NCBI GenBank assembly: GCA_032718475.1
Contig: JAUCBJ010004867.1
Location: forward strand, 1 to 36,340
DNA from: Nemertoderma westbladi
Lineage: Eukaryota > Xenacoelomorpha > Nemertodermatida > Nemertodermatidae
Direction of reading: 5' to 3'
Length of the DNA: 36,340 nt
The position numbers were made by a program, and so were the translations under genes. Of the stretch, positions 1 to 9,709 are shown one piece after another. Numbering within the stretch: position 1 is the first letter of the stretch; each line of letters starts with the position of its first letter. The notes under the pieces are model-generated. The model saw nothing but the letters and a program-made list of their open reading frames with translations, was not told where the DNA came from and made no database searches.

Positions 1-320
1 CTTTTCGTAATTGATAAAATTACTCAAAATACATCACCCTTCAAGACTTTGGTATAGCCAGGTATTTCAGGGGTTCTATCTAAGAGAAATAACTGGCCCC
101 CTAAATTTAGGGGCTTTGCAGCAGCTTGGCGGGTCGTATCTATAGTAGGTCATGTGTAGGCCTACTATGTATTATAATTTTTCGCGAATTTCACAAATTT
201 TATACCTCAATTTCCACCGGAGTTGGTTATTTTTAACCTAAAGTTTATGTATATAGTGTCCTGAATAAATACTATTATTCTAAGTGTTATTGATAGTGTA
301 ATAACTATATACTGTACGTC

Positions 321-850
321 ATTGTTCATAATTTAGCACTTTATAGCTTTACGGTACGAGTGATTTTGTTTCCCGAGCGATATCGAGGGAAATAATAAAA
401 CGAGGGCCGTAATAACTATTTACATCATTGTGTGCAAAGTATTACTGTACTTTGCAGCGTTATGACCCGCGTTTATTTATGTACCGAGCGAGGGCAGCGA
501 GGGAGTTTTACATAAATAAACAAGGGTCTTTAACACTGCAAATTAATGAATTAATTTAATTAATTAATTAATTCTTTAAATTGTCGTCTATTGGACGTTT
601 CGACAAAATGGATTACAGTACAGGTACACGTTAAACAATTATTTACATACAGTAGCTAGTCCCGTCACTGCCAACTGGATAATAAAGCAGCACTCATTAA
701 CATAAATGGAAATAATACATTCTGGAATACGGTAATTGAAGTTGTTTCCATGTCAATGATTTACTTTGCAGCGTTACGAGTAATTCACTAGAACGCTGTT
801 AAGTTGACACAATGTAACAAAAGCTTTAAAGTGCTAATTATGAACAATCG
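321..850. repeat. MITE-like element with inverted ends
   Basis: About 30 bases at 321-353 (core TTCATAATTTAGCACTTTA) recur inverted at 817-850 (core TAAAGTGCTAATTATGAA), so the interval reads as a roughly 530-bp element with diverged terminal repeats. Inside it a second inverted pair, 451-483 and 509-542, shares TACATAAATAAAC and CTGCAAA and would fold around a purine-rich loop of GAGCGAGGG type. The word TACTTTGCAGCGTTA also occurs twice in direct orientation (448, 762). There is no ORF and no clear target-site duplication. It is probably a non-autonomous DNA transposon of unknown superfamily. Confidence 0.4.
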
Positions 851-1053
851 ATAGCGAATCTGTTTCTATTTATTTGTATGGAATTATTAATTTCGCACTA
901 CCAAATTGCCAGGGCGACATATTTTCCAACTTTATATCGCAGTGCGACATTATTTCTCAGTATGTCCCTACGGCTGCGCCATACATTTTACTTGGCATGT
1001 CCAGTATGTCATGATTTAGGGCAGCCAGCGCCAGTATAACCAGTTACCTTATG

Positions 1054-1075
1054 AGAGTCCATGCTGCTGGACTCT
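1054..1075. repeat. 8-bp hairpin
   Basis: AGAGTCCA and TGGACTCT pair perfectly around a six-base loop. The hairpin lies just before the G tract at 1090. Apart from this and the MITE-like element, 1-1676 shows only AT-rich spacer with a TTAATTAA-type run at about 542-571 and no supportable gene. Confidence 0.5.
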
Positions 1076-1089
1076 AACTGCAGGAGGCA

Positions 1090-1108
1090 GGGGGGGGGGG
1101 GGGGGGGG
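1090..1108 (+). repeat. G homopolymer, 19 nt
   Basis: An uninterrupted G19 run in AT-rich DNA. It is one of several G or C runs of 13-23 bases in this window. Run length is likely to be polymorphic and error-prone in assembly. Confidence 0.9.
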
Positions 1109-1676
1109 AAACTGGACGCAAAACCCGCCTTGGCGAATTAATATCCCGCCTCAATGTTAAATTCTCAATATAGGGAAAGGAGCAGGTTACAGTGGCACGT
1201 TATTTTAACCAAAACAATAAACTAAACACAATAGAACAGGTTACAGTTTTATTTTTGAGAATAATCAGCTGTTATTTGCGTCGAATTTCCCCTGGAGAGG
1301 GATTAATTTTTATTGCGTCCAGTTCCCCCCCCATTGGCAGTCTCCATGAACGGAGCCGTTTTTTACTGACTTTATTCATGGAATTCTAGAATATCAATTT
1401 ATACCATAAATAATATTCTAGAAGTCCATGCTTGATTGGACTAGTTAGAAAAGATTATCCATGGTAAAGTACCTATCTTATTTACTTATTAGTAAAATGA
1501 GCCAAATAAATATAACGTGAATTATACAAAAAAGATCCTTAAATTGCCAAACCCAAGCCGAAAACCCATTGGTTTTGGGCTAGAGACATTTCCATTCTTT
1601 TGTCCGGCAATTAAACGATTTTCAGTTTATGAGACCCCACTAAATATGAAATCAAGAATTCCACTTAAATTAACAT

Positions 1677-1717
1677 GGATAGTACAGTACTATCCAATTA
1701 ATATGGATAGTAAAGTG
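1677..1717. repeat. Palindromic 28-bp satellite, left block
   Basis: The unit is a 19-base palindrome, GGATAGTACAGTACTATCC, followed by the linker AATTAATAT. One full unit and a decayed second unit lie here. The same unit occurs three times at 3401-3484. The block truncates the C-terminal end of the neighbouring transposase reading frame. Confidence 0.85.
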
Positions 1718-1744
1718 TAATTACTACTAAATAATACGGATACA

Positions 1745-2451
1745 ATTTGCTCCAGAATGCTTCGATTCTTTGGTTGCGAGTGCTTTTCCCGTAAAGAAAA
1801 GAAGATCGTGTATCCCCATTGTTTATTGAGTTCAAGTAACGCTGTAAGAGTTCTACATTTACGTTTTCTGTACCTCTATCGGACCTTATGGTCTTTGGTA
1901 CTCCACCAAGGAGCTCGAGGCTCGAGGATAACATCAACGAAGTATTGAGCAACTACAAACGGGTCATTATTGCTTTTTCCGCAGCGCAGCCATAACAGTT
2001 TTCTACTAAACACATCGATTGCCCCGTGAATCGCAAAACCAAAGGGCTTTAGTTTATCAAACCCATCTATATGATGTATAAAGTTGGGGCCCTTTGATAT
2101 ATAAGTTCTCCGGACTACCTTGTTATGTAAGCGCATTACTACAGCATTTGGATTTAACGCCTTCATTACACCACCAACAAGTGCTCTCGGAGCGAACAGT
2201 TTATATTTAAGCATCAAAGTAGATTGCATTTGTCGATATCCAGAATTCGTTCCATTGTTGGCAAATTCCTTCTCGATAGAATCAACAACGTGGTTGAAAT
2301 TTAAAGGGTCGAAAACCTTTGAAAGACCCATTTCTTGCAATCTTCTCCGTACTGTTCTGGATGATTGTCCATGTAAAAACTGTGCAATTTCTTTATGGTT
2401 ATAATTCAACCAGAATAAACGTTCAATCATTTGTTCTTGTTCATTATCCAT
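1745..2451 (-). pseudogene. Integrase-type (DDE) transposase, frameshifted and truncated
   Basis: The ATG at 2451 opens a 191-codon frame. It has an N-terminal helix-turn-helix-like part (residues 1-45), an IS3-like NSGYRQM segment near 70, and the start of an integrase catalytic core with HHIDGFDKLKPFGFAIHG (first acidic residue D129). Near 1920 a short CTCGAG duplication shifts the frame. The core continues in the next frame with IRSDRGTENV (second Asp) and NQRIEAFWSKL (Glu), giving a D-D-E triad. The C-terminus is lost where palindromic satellite begins. Integrase-core proteins of this type are repeated in many invertebrate and fish genomes; assignment to an IS3EU-like eukaryotic DNA transposon is my inference. 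No terminal repeats were identified. The protein would not be functional. Confidence 0.7.
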
Positions 2452-2620
2452 AATGCACCATCTTAATTAGTTATCTAATTAATTATAATTATAAATTACA
2501 ATAGAAGCAAGTAATAAATTTAATATATAACGGAAAGTATCTTGCATACACGTGGAATAATAATAAAATCTTATAAACAACTTACTGGTGTACTGTACTT
2601 TTATAGCCTACAACCGCTCA

Positions 2621-2880
2621 CCGCGGGTGACCGGGGGTGACCGCGAGTGACCGGCGGTGACCGCGGGTGACCGGGGGTGACCGCGGGTGACCGGCGGTGA
2701 CCGCGGGTGACCGGCGGTGACCGCGGGTGACCGGCGGTGACCGGCGGTGACCGGCGGTGACCGCGGGTGACCGGCGGTGACCGCGGGTGACCGGCGGTGA
2801 CCGCGGGTGACCGGCGGTGACCGCGGGTGACCGGCGGTGACCGCGGGTGACCGGCGGTGACCGCGGGTGACCGGCGGTAA
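2621..2880. repeat. 10-bp GTGACC minisatellite (26 units)
   Basis: Twenty-six consecutive decamers of the form CCGSGGGTGA or CCGGCGGTGA, largely alternating so that the higher-order period is 20 bp. It is strongly GC-rich and CpG-rich in an AT-rich setting. It stays open in several frames only because the unit lacks stops. The last unit ends GGCGGTAAGTA, which by chance resembles a splice donor. Confidence 0.9.
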
Positions 2881-3114
2881 GTAAATATTATTTTTGTCTG
2901 GAAAAAATTGGCCGCATTCAGCCACCGTACGGAGACAGCCTTGGATATAGAATACTTTTTTTTTTTTTTTTTGGCTGCTTAGTGCTTTTTTTATTTTTAT
3001 TGACAAACTTGACAAATATATAAAAAGACACATAAAAGTTATAAAAAATAAGAAAAACCTCACCCACCACCAGGCTACTGTACAATGTTGCTTGGCTTAG
3101 CGGGAATTTCAAAA

Positions 3115-3366
3115 TTAGTTTATTCTTGTATCAGCATTTGCCAACCGGATGGAGGCTTGGGCGATTTCCTGATATGTGCCTGCTGGGCGTTTACGGGCAG
3201 ACCTAGAGCCGCGGACGCACATGAGCGAGGTCCTCAGCAAGGCGAAACTGAGTTGCCGTCGCACCCAGTTCACACATTCGCTATATGGCGTCTCGCGACG
3301 TTCCGCCAACTTGGAAGCGAGATGCTTCACAAACAGCGTTGTAGTGGGCGAGATACCCCCCAACAC
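3115..3366 (-). pseudogene. C-terminal fragment of non-LTR-type retroelement protein (copy 1)
   Basis: An 83-residue frame contains the block KHLASKLAERRETPYSECV, then NWVRRQLSFALLR, then CVRGSRSARK. This is the end of a C-terminal region that follows reverse transcriptase in widespread invertebrate retroelement proteins. Nothing upstream (RT, zinc finger) is present, so the copy is 5'-truncated, as LINE insertions usually are. The same region occurs at 19730-20398 (minus) and 31790-32310 (plus). The family assignment comes from remembered sequence patterns, not a search. Confidence 0.55.
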
Positions 3367-3400
3367 TGAAAATATGAGGGGTGTAAACGTCGCGAGATAT

Positions 3401-3484
3401 GGATAGTACTGTACTATCCAATTAATATGGATAGTACAGTACTAACCAATTAATATGGATAGTACAGTACTATCCAATTAATAT
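3401..3484. repeat. Palindromic 28-bp satellite, right block
   Basis: Three exact-period (28 bp) units of a 19-base palindrome, GGATAGTAC-W-GTACTATCC, with the linker AATTAATAT. One unit has a single change (ACTAACC). The block lies 56 bases beyond the host exon's splice donor and matches the left block at 1677-1717. Confidence 0.9.
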
Positions 3485-3539
3485 GGGTTAATAAGCGATT
3501 TCGTTGCCTGTACATCTTCTGAATAAATCCAACACTTAC

Positions 3540-3670
3540 CATCAGAGTTGCAACCATATAATCCTATGAACTGCGCTCCATTATTTGTCTTGTTATAGAC
3601 TGAAACGACTTCCAGCTTCACTCTCGTTACATTAGAGACAGGAGGGTTAATGTCGAAGGATTGCATAGCC
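3540..3670 (-). CDS. Host gene exon: C-terminal end of discoidin-like domain
   Basis: On the minus strand a run of nine T, then AACTTCAG, precedes the exon, which ends GATG|GTAAGTG, a near-ideal donor. The exon (131 bp) starts with the last base of a codon and reads 43 residues, including VSVYNKTNNG and FIGLYGC, before ending after one base of the next codon. The pattern of alternating strands ending LYGC fits the final strands of galactose-binding or F5/8C-like (discoidin) domains. It joins in phase to the exon at 30288-30422. Without splicing, the frame would run 20 more codons into the palindromic satellite, which looks less natural. No downstream exon was recognised in 1-3400. The whole protein is unknown. 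Confidence 0.65.
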
Positions 3671-4130
3671 CTGAAGTTAAAAAAAAATTAATTCAAATTG
3701 ATTTTCAAATGCTAATTTAATTATAAAAAACAGCCGAAAGAAGTTGCACTTCTACAGATCCGGTTGGGCCCTTCCTGAAGAATGCCCCACCAATAATGAA
3801 AGACACACGGACCGAATACTTCGTTGCATACGTGCCATTTCTTCGGCGAAAATTGAGAAATTTCGCAAACGTCGCGATTTTCCCCCAATTATATAATATT
3901 TCTATAAAATGTTCTACAGTAGAACAAAAATATTTCTTCTATAACATTATTAAAATTGGATAGGAAATATTATCTATATATTAGCAAATACTACAGCTAG
4001 TATGAAAAAATTAGGAGGATGTATAAGTATACTGCACTAGTACCTACTTTAGGTTGAGCTTCGCAAACGTCGCGATCTTCGCGAAATTAGCTTGTTGGCA
4101 TAAATTCTAACATTGAAAAAATTTTAACAA

Positions 4131-4345
4131 TATCGTTTATTGTTTTGGTTAGAAAAATCCGCTACTGAAACTTGCTTCTTTCCCACAAGTTGTAATGATA
4201 TCGTTTGTTTTTGTTGAAAAAGCCCATTTCTGAAACCTGCTCCTTTCCTAATGAAATCGTTTATTTTTTTGGTTAGAAAGGCCTGCCTCTGTCATCACCT
4301 TTCCCTTGTAGGCCTATTCGTTCATTGGTTTGGTTAGAAAATCGG
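4131..4345. repeat. Degenerate tandem repeat, about 60-bp period
   Basis: Four diverged units begin with TATCGTTT-like sequence followed by TTGGTTAGAAA, at about 4131, 4199, 4256 and 4317. The middle of each unit keeps a CTGCTCCTTTCC-like pyrimidine stretch. Divergence is high, so the array is old. Confidence 0.55.
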
Positions 4346-4467
4346 TGTAACCAAAAAAATACTGCCAAATTTAAGCAGAATGAAAATTACATTAATTTTT
4401 GTGTCGCAAAACCAAGTAAATACACGCACTGGAGTATAAAGAAAACAAATTAAATATAATTGAATAA

Positions 4468-4635
4468 TATAATTTGTCAAGGCTTTTACGGGAGGCTAAC
4501 CTACATCGGCCAAGAGAGTTTGTTTGTAACTCTTGTGAGTACTATCAAGTGCCTTGGGATACCTATGTGCAGCGTATGTATGACCCACTGTGTGGGAGAC
4601 TGGATTCGGTTCTAGAGAAAGTTATTGCAGTGTAG
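4468..4635 (+). other. Short open stretch, possibly coding remnant
   Basis: Fifty-five codons are open between TAA at 4465 and TAG at 4633. The predicted peptide has a non-random look (FVCNSCEYYQVPWDTYVQRM, then DPLCGRLDSVLEKV) with a C-x2-C pair. There is no ATG, promoter or recognisable family. It could be the tail of a decayed transposon ORF or a chance frame. Confidence 0.2.
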
Positions 4636-5617
4636 GCTACTTTGTATCATTCGATTGATCGCTACTATATAATCTCCGACAACTATATTTACTTTCGGGG
4701 AAATATTAACAGTTCCTTTGGGACGTGGCGCTTTAAGTATCAAACAGAGTTATGACTTACACTAATCACAACTGGAGGCTATAGTATATCACAAATAGCG
4801 CATTCGTTAGGAATGCTTTATTAACCTTCACACGACTTCACACTAATTCGCACTAATGCACACTGATTTGCCGACCGTCACTGATTTTGATCATAAGGAG
4901 GATTGCAACTGATATACGTAGGGATTATGAAATAGCATTTAATTCACACCAAAACCACTATAATTTGAGTCGCAATTGCTACTGGTACACCCTTCTGCTT
5001 ACCTCAGTAATTAAGAAAGTTGAGGGGTTTACGATTATTTATCGGTATTTTCCAAATATAACATCCAATATAACATTAATATAAACAGCAATTAACAACA
5101 ATACAAAACAGTATTAAAGCAGTGCGGTGAAATCAGTCAGTAGAAAATATGCGGTGAGATGTAATGAAATACGTGAAATACGTCGAGTGAAAAACGTTAA
5201 TAGATTTGCGTTCTTATGACTCTAGCCACAGATGTTTTGGGCAAAGTCTGAAATGTCAGAACTTCAGAATGAATCCAGAATGAAGGAGGATTCTAGTAAA
5301 AAGTGCTGCATGCGCCATTTTTCATAGGCCACTATTAACGGGGCCAGGGAGATTGCTCTGATTGGCTGAAATATACCAAACAAAGAAATTTCCACACATA
5401 AAGAAACAGCTGGCAGAGTTCGTCATCTCAGTCCTGTATTTTCTGGCAGACGCATAGCTGAACAATTCTAAGCCTTTTTAGAGTTTTCTATTTAGCGCAT
5501 TGCGTAAAATGACTTGTTATGTCCGCAAAAGCTTTTACACCGCTCCCAGAAAATGGGATTTAAGTCAATAAAATATAAAAATCACAGTTTCTAATATATA
5601 AAAAATTCTCTAAACTA

Positions 5618-6079
5618 TCAGTCCTTCTTTCGCGAACGGCGTTTACGAAGTTTAATGGGACTGGTGAGAGTCTTTTTCTCTTTGGGGCGAGCCACTTTAC
5701 TAGGAGGGCTATAACTCCTGGGTGAAGGGTGCAATACAATTGCATCGGAAGGGTTTGGATTACGGTCGGTGTATCCGCCAGTCGAGGTACCCGGTTGATC
5801 AATGTCGACATCGGAGGATTGGGAGCGAACAACCTTTAGGGCTCGTTTTAGGACGGCAGCTCGTACTGGTCCTTGATGGGTTGTCTGTACGATAGCGGTA
5901 GGTTGACCGTGTGTAGTGAGAAATTTCCTCGGTTTAATTGTTCTTTCTAATTCGCGTTCTCTGGCTTTATATTTATATGGTCGTCTATGAACTTCTTGTA
6001 ACTCGGGATGTGAGTTTATGAATAAGTCACCGTATTCAGGATCTTGGTGGATAAAGTTAATCAAGTTATAAGAATCCAA
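5618..6079 (-). CDS. Unrecognised basic-tailed ORF of gag-like cluster (ORF3)
   Basis: An intact 153-codon frame starting at ATG 6079. Residues 1-30 are mixed polar/hydrophobic, 35-65 are charged (ARERELERTIKPRK), and the middle is Ser/Pro-rich and probably disordered. The end is very basic (SPIKLRKRRSRKKD), suggesting nuclear localisation or nucleic-acid binding. It follows ORF2 by about 110 bases on the same strand, so the ORFs probably belonged to one element. I recognise no family. It may be a leftover of a retroelement or DNA-virus-like element. Confidence 0.4.
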   Translation of the reverse strand: MDSYNLINFIHQDPEYGDLFINSHPELQEVHRRPYKYKARERELERTIKPRKFLTTHGQPTAIVQTTHQGPVRAAVLKRALKVVRSQSSDVDIDQPGTSTGGYTDRNPNPSDAIVLHPSPRSYSPPSKVARPKEKKTLTSPIKLRKRRSRKKD

Positions 6080-6192
6080 GAATAGAAGTTATAAGAATTG
6101 GGGTTGATATTTCTCAGATATTTGCGAACATATTTAGTTGAAATGTTCTCGCCAACACGTTTCATCAGTTCGTAACTGAGAGTGCGAGATTT

Positions 6193-7053
6193 TTATTCAA
6201 CGGAGGAAAAGAGGTATGGGTGAAAAGCATAAACTCCTTCATATGCACGTCCTGGATTGTATCGGTGATGTGATTCGCAATGGAGATCCGCATTAGCTTC
6301 CCAAGATCTGATGTAACGCAATGCAACTATTTCGTCTACACTTTCTAGATCTCGGTTGAGTGGTGACATTGAGTCATAAATTGAGGACAAACAGCAAAAA
6401 TATGCCGATTGTTACGTCGACAATAAGCACAATAAATTTCCATAGCCGGTTGGTCTTTAAAGTAGGAGCAGAATTTGTTGGAGTCTGCTGGGGTAAAGTG
6501 GTCCCGTGATGCACATAATCGGCAATGTTTCCTAGAAATGTAATTGGCATGCCGATAATCATATGCCGTGAGACATTGTGGACCTTGATACCATTCCAAC
6601 ACATAATCATTATCGCTACTCCTAGACGTTGCAGGTTGAATTTCTTCAGATTCCAAGCAAATTTGTTCTTCTTCAATTTGCATATCTTCGATAGATGTAG
6701 CCGTTTTCTCAAGGGAACCCACCGTTTGAACATCCACAATAGAGTATCCTGTGGGGATTCGGGGTCTTTGTATGACAGATGAATGTAGATTCTGTATACA
6801 AACGTCCTTAAAAATGGCAAATCCAGCACTATGCAACTTCTCAGCGGCGTAATCTCTCAAGCTGAGTTTGGTCAAAGCGCAGTCTTTAAACTGACTGTCA
6901 ACGTTACGGAACGGAGTCAGAAAGTGCCTAAAGTATTCAAATCGGATGAATTTATTGTGTTCATCTAGCTTAGCAAGTTTAGTTCCAAGCACTAAGGGGT
7001 GTGTATAACCAGATTTATGACATGCAATGGTACCAGTTGTTCACAGAAGATTA
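6193..7053 (-). pseudogene. Zinc-knuckle gag-like protein, frameshifted (ORF2)
   Basis: The frame is open from about 7053, with the first ATG at 6992, to 6345. It then continues in a second frame (6390-6193), so one indel lies in the 46-base overlap. Near residues 160-205 are two zinc-knuckle-like clusters: C-x2-C-x4-H-x9-C (starting CRLC) and C-x2-C-x5-H-x4-C (starting CAYC). These resemble retroelement nucleocapsid fingers but with non-standard spacing. The middle is Glu/Ser-rich and likely flexible. Upstream LVLGTKLAKLDEHNKF and FEYFRHFLTPF give a compact N-terminal domain I cannot name. Neighbouring ORFs 1 and 3 share strand. Nucleic-acid binding is inferred from the cysteine pattern only. 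Confidence 0.45.
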
Positions 7054-7612
7054 TTGTGTCCTTTCAGTCCTTGTACCAATGGCCATGAACTTGAGGAAGT
7101 TATTGTTCAACACGGTGATACATTGACAGGAGGTATGGATACCAATATAAGCATCCAAATAAATAGTAAAGGGATGGGGAGGTTTCATGAGGTGTTTCAT
7201 GATGATGGTATATTAAATCCACGATACGACAATGATTGGTCGATATTCTCCAGGAAGCTCCAAGCGCGTTGGGTAGAGAAGATGGGAGGAAGAGGGTTTC
7301 TATATCAACGTCTTGTATCCTCGATTGTGATGGGTAGAGGGAGAGTAGTGGTAGGAAGGAGGAAGGATATGGAGGGGTAGTATCTATAAGATACCACAAT
7401 GGACATGTTTCCTTTCGCGTCATTACTCATTCCTACGCTTTTATTGTGACACTGATCACAACAAATGTAGGAAGAGGATGAGGTAAGAGGAAGTTACAGC
7501 CACCTGAGGGACACCGCCCGTGAGCACCAGCGCCCTGGGGAAAACTATTCACACTATGGACCCTTGGTATTAATGTATGTTTTTTCTCTAGCTGATTTCC
7601 CTCCGCTTGTCT
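7054..7612. other. Spacer between ORF1 and ORF2
   Basis: Both strands carry frames of about 110 codons here, but neither resembles a known protein and they overlap head-on. I treat the stretch as non-coding or too decayed to read. Confidence 0.4.
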
Positions 7613-8011
7613 TTAAAAACGTTCTTCCACATTCTCTCTTTCGAGTGGGTTTCGAATAGAATTTTCATGTTCAATTCTCAGTTTATCGTTCCGACTCCGC
7701 TGGGCATGATATTTAAATTAAATAATTTCCCTTTCAGTATCTACATCGTCAGTATTGTGTAAATCGATAGGATGACCAGTAGTTAAGAAGTCCATGTACG
7801 TAAAATTACGATGCGTATAGCGAGCGGTGAATTTTCTATAGTCTAATTCATGCTTGAGCTGTTCCTTTGACATTGGCGGTTCGATATAATGGCCATCATC
7901 TTCCATCGTGTATTGACTCGCGTCACCGCTTATTAAACTATCAACAAACGCTTGTAGTGGTAGAGTATATCGCTCCCTGATACCAAGATCATATTCTATC
8001 AACTCAGTCAT
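7613..8011 (-). pseudogene. Unrecognised acidic ORF with internal stop (ORF1)
   Basis: ATG at 8011 opens 97 codons to a TAA at 7718-7720. The same frame then continues for 34 more coding-like codons (including YHAQRSRNDKLRIEHEN) to a stop at 7613. This suggests a single inactivating nonsense mutation in a protein of about 132 residues. The N-terminal part is acidic and Tyr-rich, and the tail is helical and charged. No family recognised. It is the first ORF of the minus-strand cluster that continues with ORF2 and ORF3. Confidence 0.35.
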
Positions 8012-9190
8012 AGCTGCTATATGAGTTTATCGATATTATAACTAATAAAGCTAGAGCGCATTGCCGCCTTTAACCCCTCTCTGCTCCCAGACAGCCCTGA
8101 GATCCTCAGCGCTGATGTACTGCTGTCGATGTGCCCCGCGCCAACGTAGTAGCCACTCAACGACAACAATAACCAGCGCGAGTCACTCCACTGTCCGTCC
8201 CAAGGGCTCGAATATACTGGAGGTACTTGATACAGATGTAGGATAACTTTCACAATTGCGGCTCACTACTGTAAACACACTTTAGTAGTAACATTCACCT
8301 ATAAATACACAAATTCCACATTCCTGCCACAATTTGTACAAATTACGGCCATTTGTCCGTTAGTCAGATGCCTTCCAGAATGCCACATTATTATTATGTA
8401 TCCTTAGGTACTATCAAGGTGCTATTTATTACGCATGCTATTCAATGGGGTAAGCTTTCTATTGTTCTTTTAACTCACTTCTAATTCTAGCGTGGTTGTT
8501 ACTATGGAGACATTTATGCAAAGCTAGGGGTAGAATTAGGGTATTTCTCATGCATACAGATCTGGGATACTATTTAATAGTGACTCTTTAGTTGTTAATA
8601 TTCCCTTTATACATGATTTAAATTAATTTGTAACTAATTAATTAAGTAATTAATTAATTAACGGAATTTTGGGAATGTTTATAAATTGTATAAATGACAA
8701 TTTATTTAATTCATGAGAGGATATGAATTTAAAATTTATTCCCGTGAATTTTATTATTTAATATTAAAATAGACACAGTTTTATTCCAGAACATGTCTGG
8801 GGACTCTGCGCCTTGATTCTAGAAATTTTGTCTTTTAAGGGTATCAGTAAGTACTACGATATCTTAATCAACTAAAATTTTAGAGGATCTAAGGGTTTAA
8901 CAGATTTTGTCAGCATTTTTTTTATAATAATGCTGTGAAGATTTAACAGATTTTTATCTCAACATTTTGTTGTAATAATTTTATGAATATTTAACAATTA
9001 GTTAATATTAGGATGGGCACCAATTTATTCCAAAACATGTCTGGGGACGTTAACCACTGATTCTAGAATTTTGTCTTTCAAGTATATTGGTCGATGCCGC
9101 GATATCTTAATCAACTAGAATTTCAGATGGTCAAAGGGTATAACAGATTTATGGGCAAAGATTTTAACAGATTTACTTTGATTGCACTAC
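8012..9190. other. Leader of gag-like cluster and AT-rich spacer
   Basis: 8012-8250 is GC-richer than its surroundings and precedes ORF1 on the minus strand. It could be a 5' leader or LTR remnant, but no primer-binding site is convincing. 8251-8760 is AT-rich spacer. The remainder holds the diverged duplication listed separately. No gene seen. Confidence 0.4.
8761..9152. repeat. Diverged direct duplication, 244-bp offset
   Basis: About 145 bases at 8761-8908 recur at 9005-9152, sharing ACATGTCTGGGGAC, TGATTCTAGAA, GATATCTTAATCAACTA and TAACAGATTT in the same order. The copies differ by many substitutions and small gaps, so the duplication is old. It lies directly downstream of the BEL/Pao LTR and may be element-derived. 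Confidence 0.7.
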
Positions 9191-9691
9191 TGTTAAATGG
9201 ACATCTTTCTACTAGATGTATTATTTAAGAAACGGTATGAGAGCAATATTGCAAGAAGCAATGTCAGTGAGAAGAGGCAAGTCGTTTCCAAGGTCTACCC
9301 AGAGCTTGGTTTAGCCGAGACATGAGGATCTGAACTTTGCATTCCTAATACTCTACCTTACCAATAATATCTAAGTATAGTAGGAGCGGTATAGATTGTA
9401 CTTTAATAAGTACCGACATTTCATCTTACTGTAGTCACGTCTTTATAATAGAATACAGACAGTAAGGAAAGAGAAAACGAAATTATTTCTCGCCGTTAAC
9501 GAAATATATTATACTAAGTAATTAAGTAATAAAATATGAAATATATTGCACTAATCTACTAAATAATCGTTTAAAATATTATTCTACTAAATAAAATTAA
9601 ATAAAATTAAATAAAACGATCATAATAATATAAATTACATAATAATGCGTACATAAATATAAAAATAAACAAATAAAATAATAGAGTCACA
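9191..9691 (-). mobile_element. Probable BEL/Pao 3' LTR
   Basis: Minus-strand sequence immediately after the BEL/Pao pol begins TGTGACTC after a purine-rich GGAGTGGATG and ends CCATTTAACA, giving TG...CA ends about 500 bp apart. The content is AT-rich with no ORF. A second LTR copy was not found in the window, so the boundaries rest only on position and end dinucleotides. Confidence 0.4.
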
Positions 9692-9709
9692 CATCCACTC
9701 CAAGCGCTG

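Larger units (their letters stand above)
3671..5617. other. Intronic AT-rich spacer
   Basis: Mostly AT-rich DNA without a convincing gene. It contains CpG-rich 13-mers of type GCAAACGTCGCGA (3866, 4063), the degenerate tandem repeat at 4131-4345 and a 55-codon open stretch at 4468-4635, listed separately. Around 4827-4870 is a degenerate CACACTAATT-type repetition. The rest shows nothing I can interpret. Confidence 0.6.

Noticed and set aside
2608-3063. 151-codon minus frame with RGHRRSPAVTAGH repeats
   Set aside because: Created by the decamer minisatellite; the rest is poly-Lys/Phe from AT-rich DNA.
3477-3540. Reading the host exon through to the stop at 3478 as a last exon
   Set aside because: This would translate the palindromic satellite; the near-perfect GTAAGTG donor at 3539 is a better explanation.
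7027-7380. 117-codon plus-strand frame
   Set aside because: No recognisable domain, overlaps a similar-length antisense frame, and lies inside the minus-strand ORF cluster.
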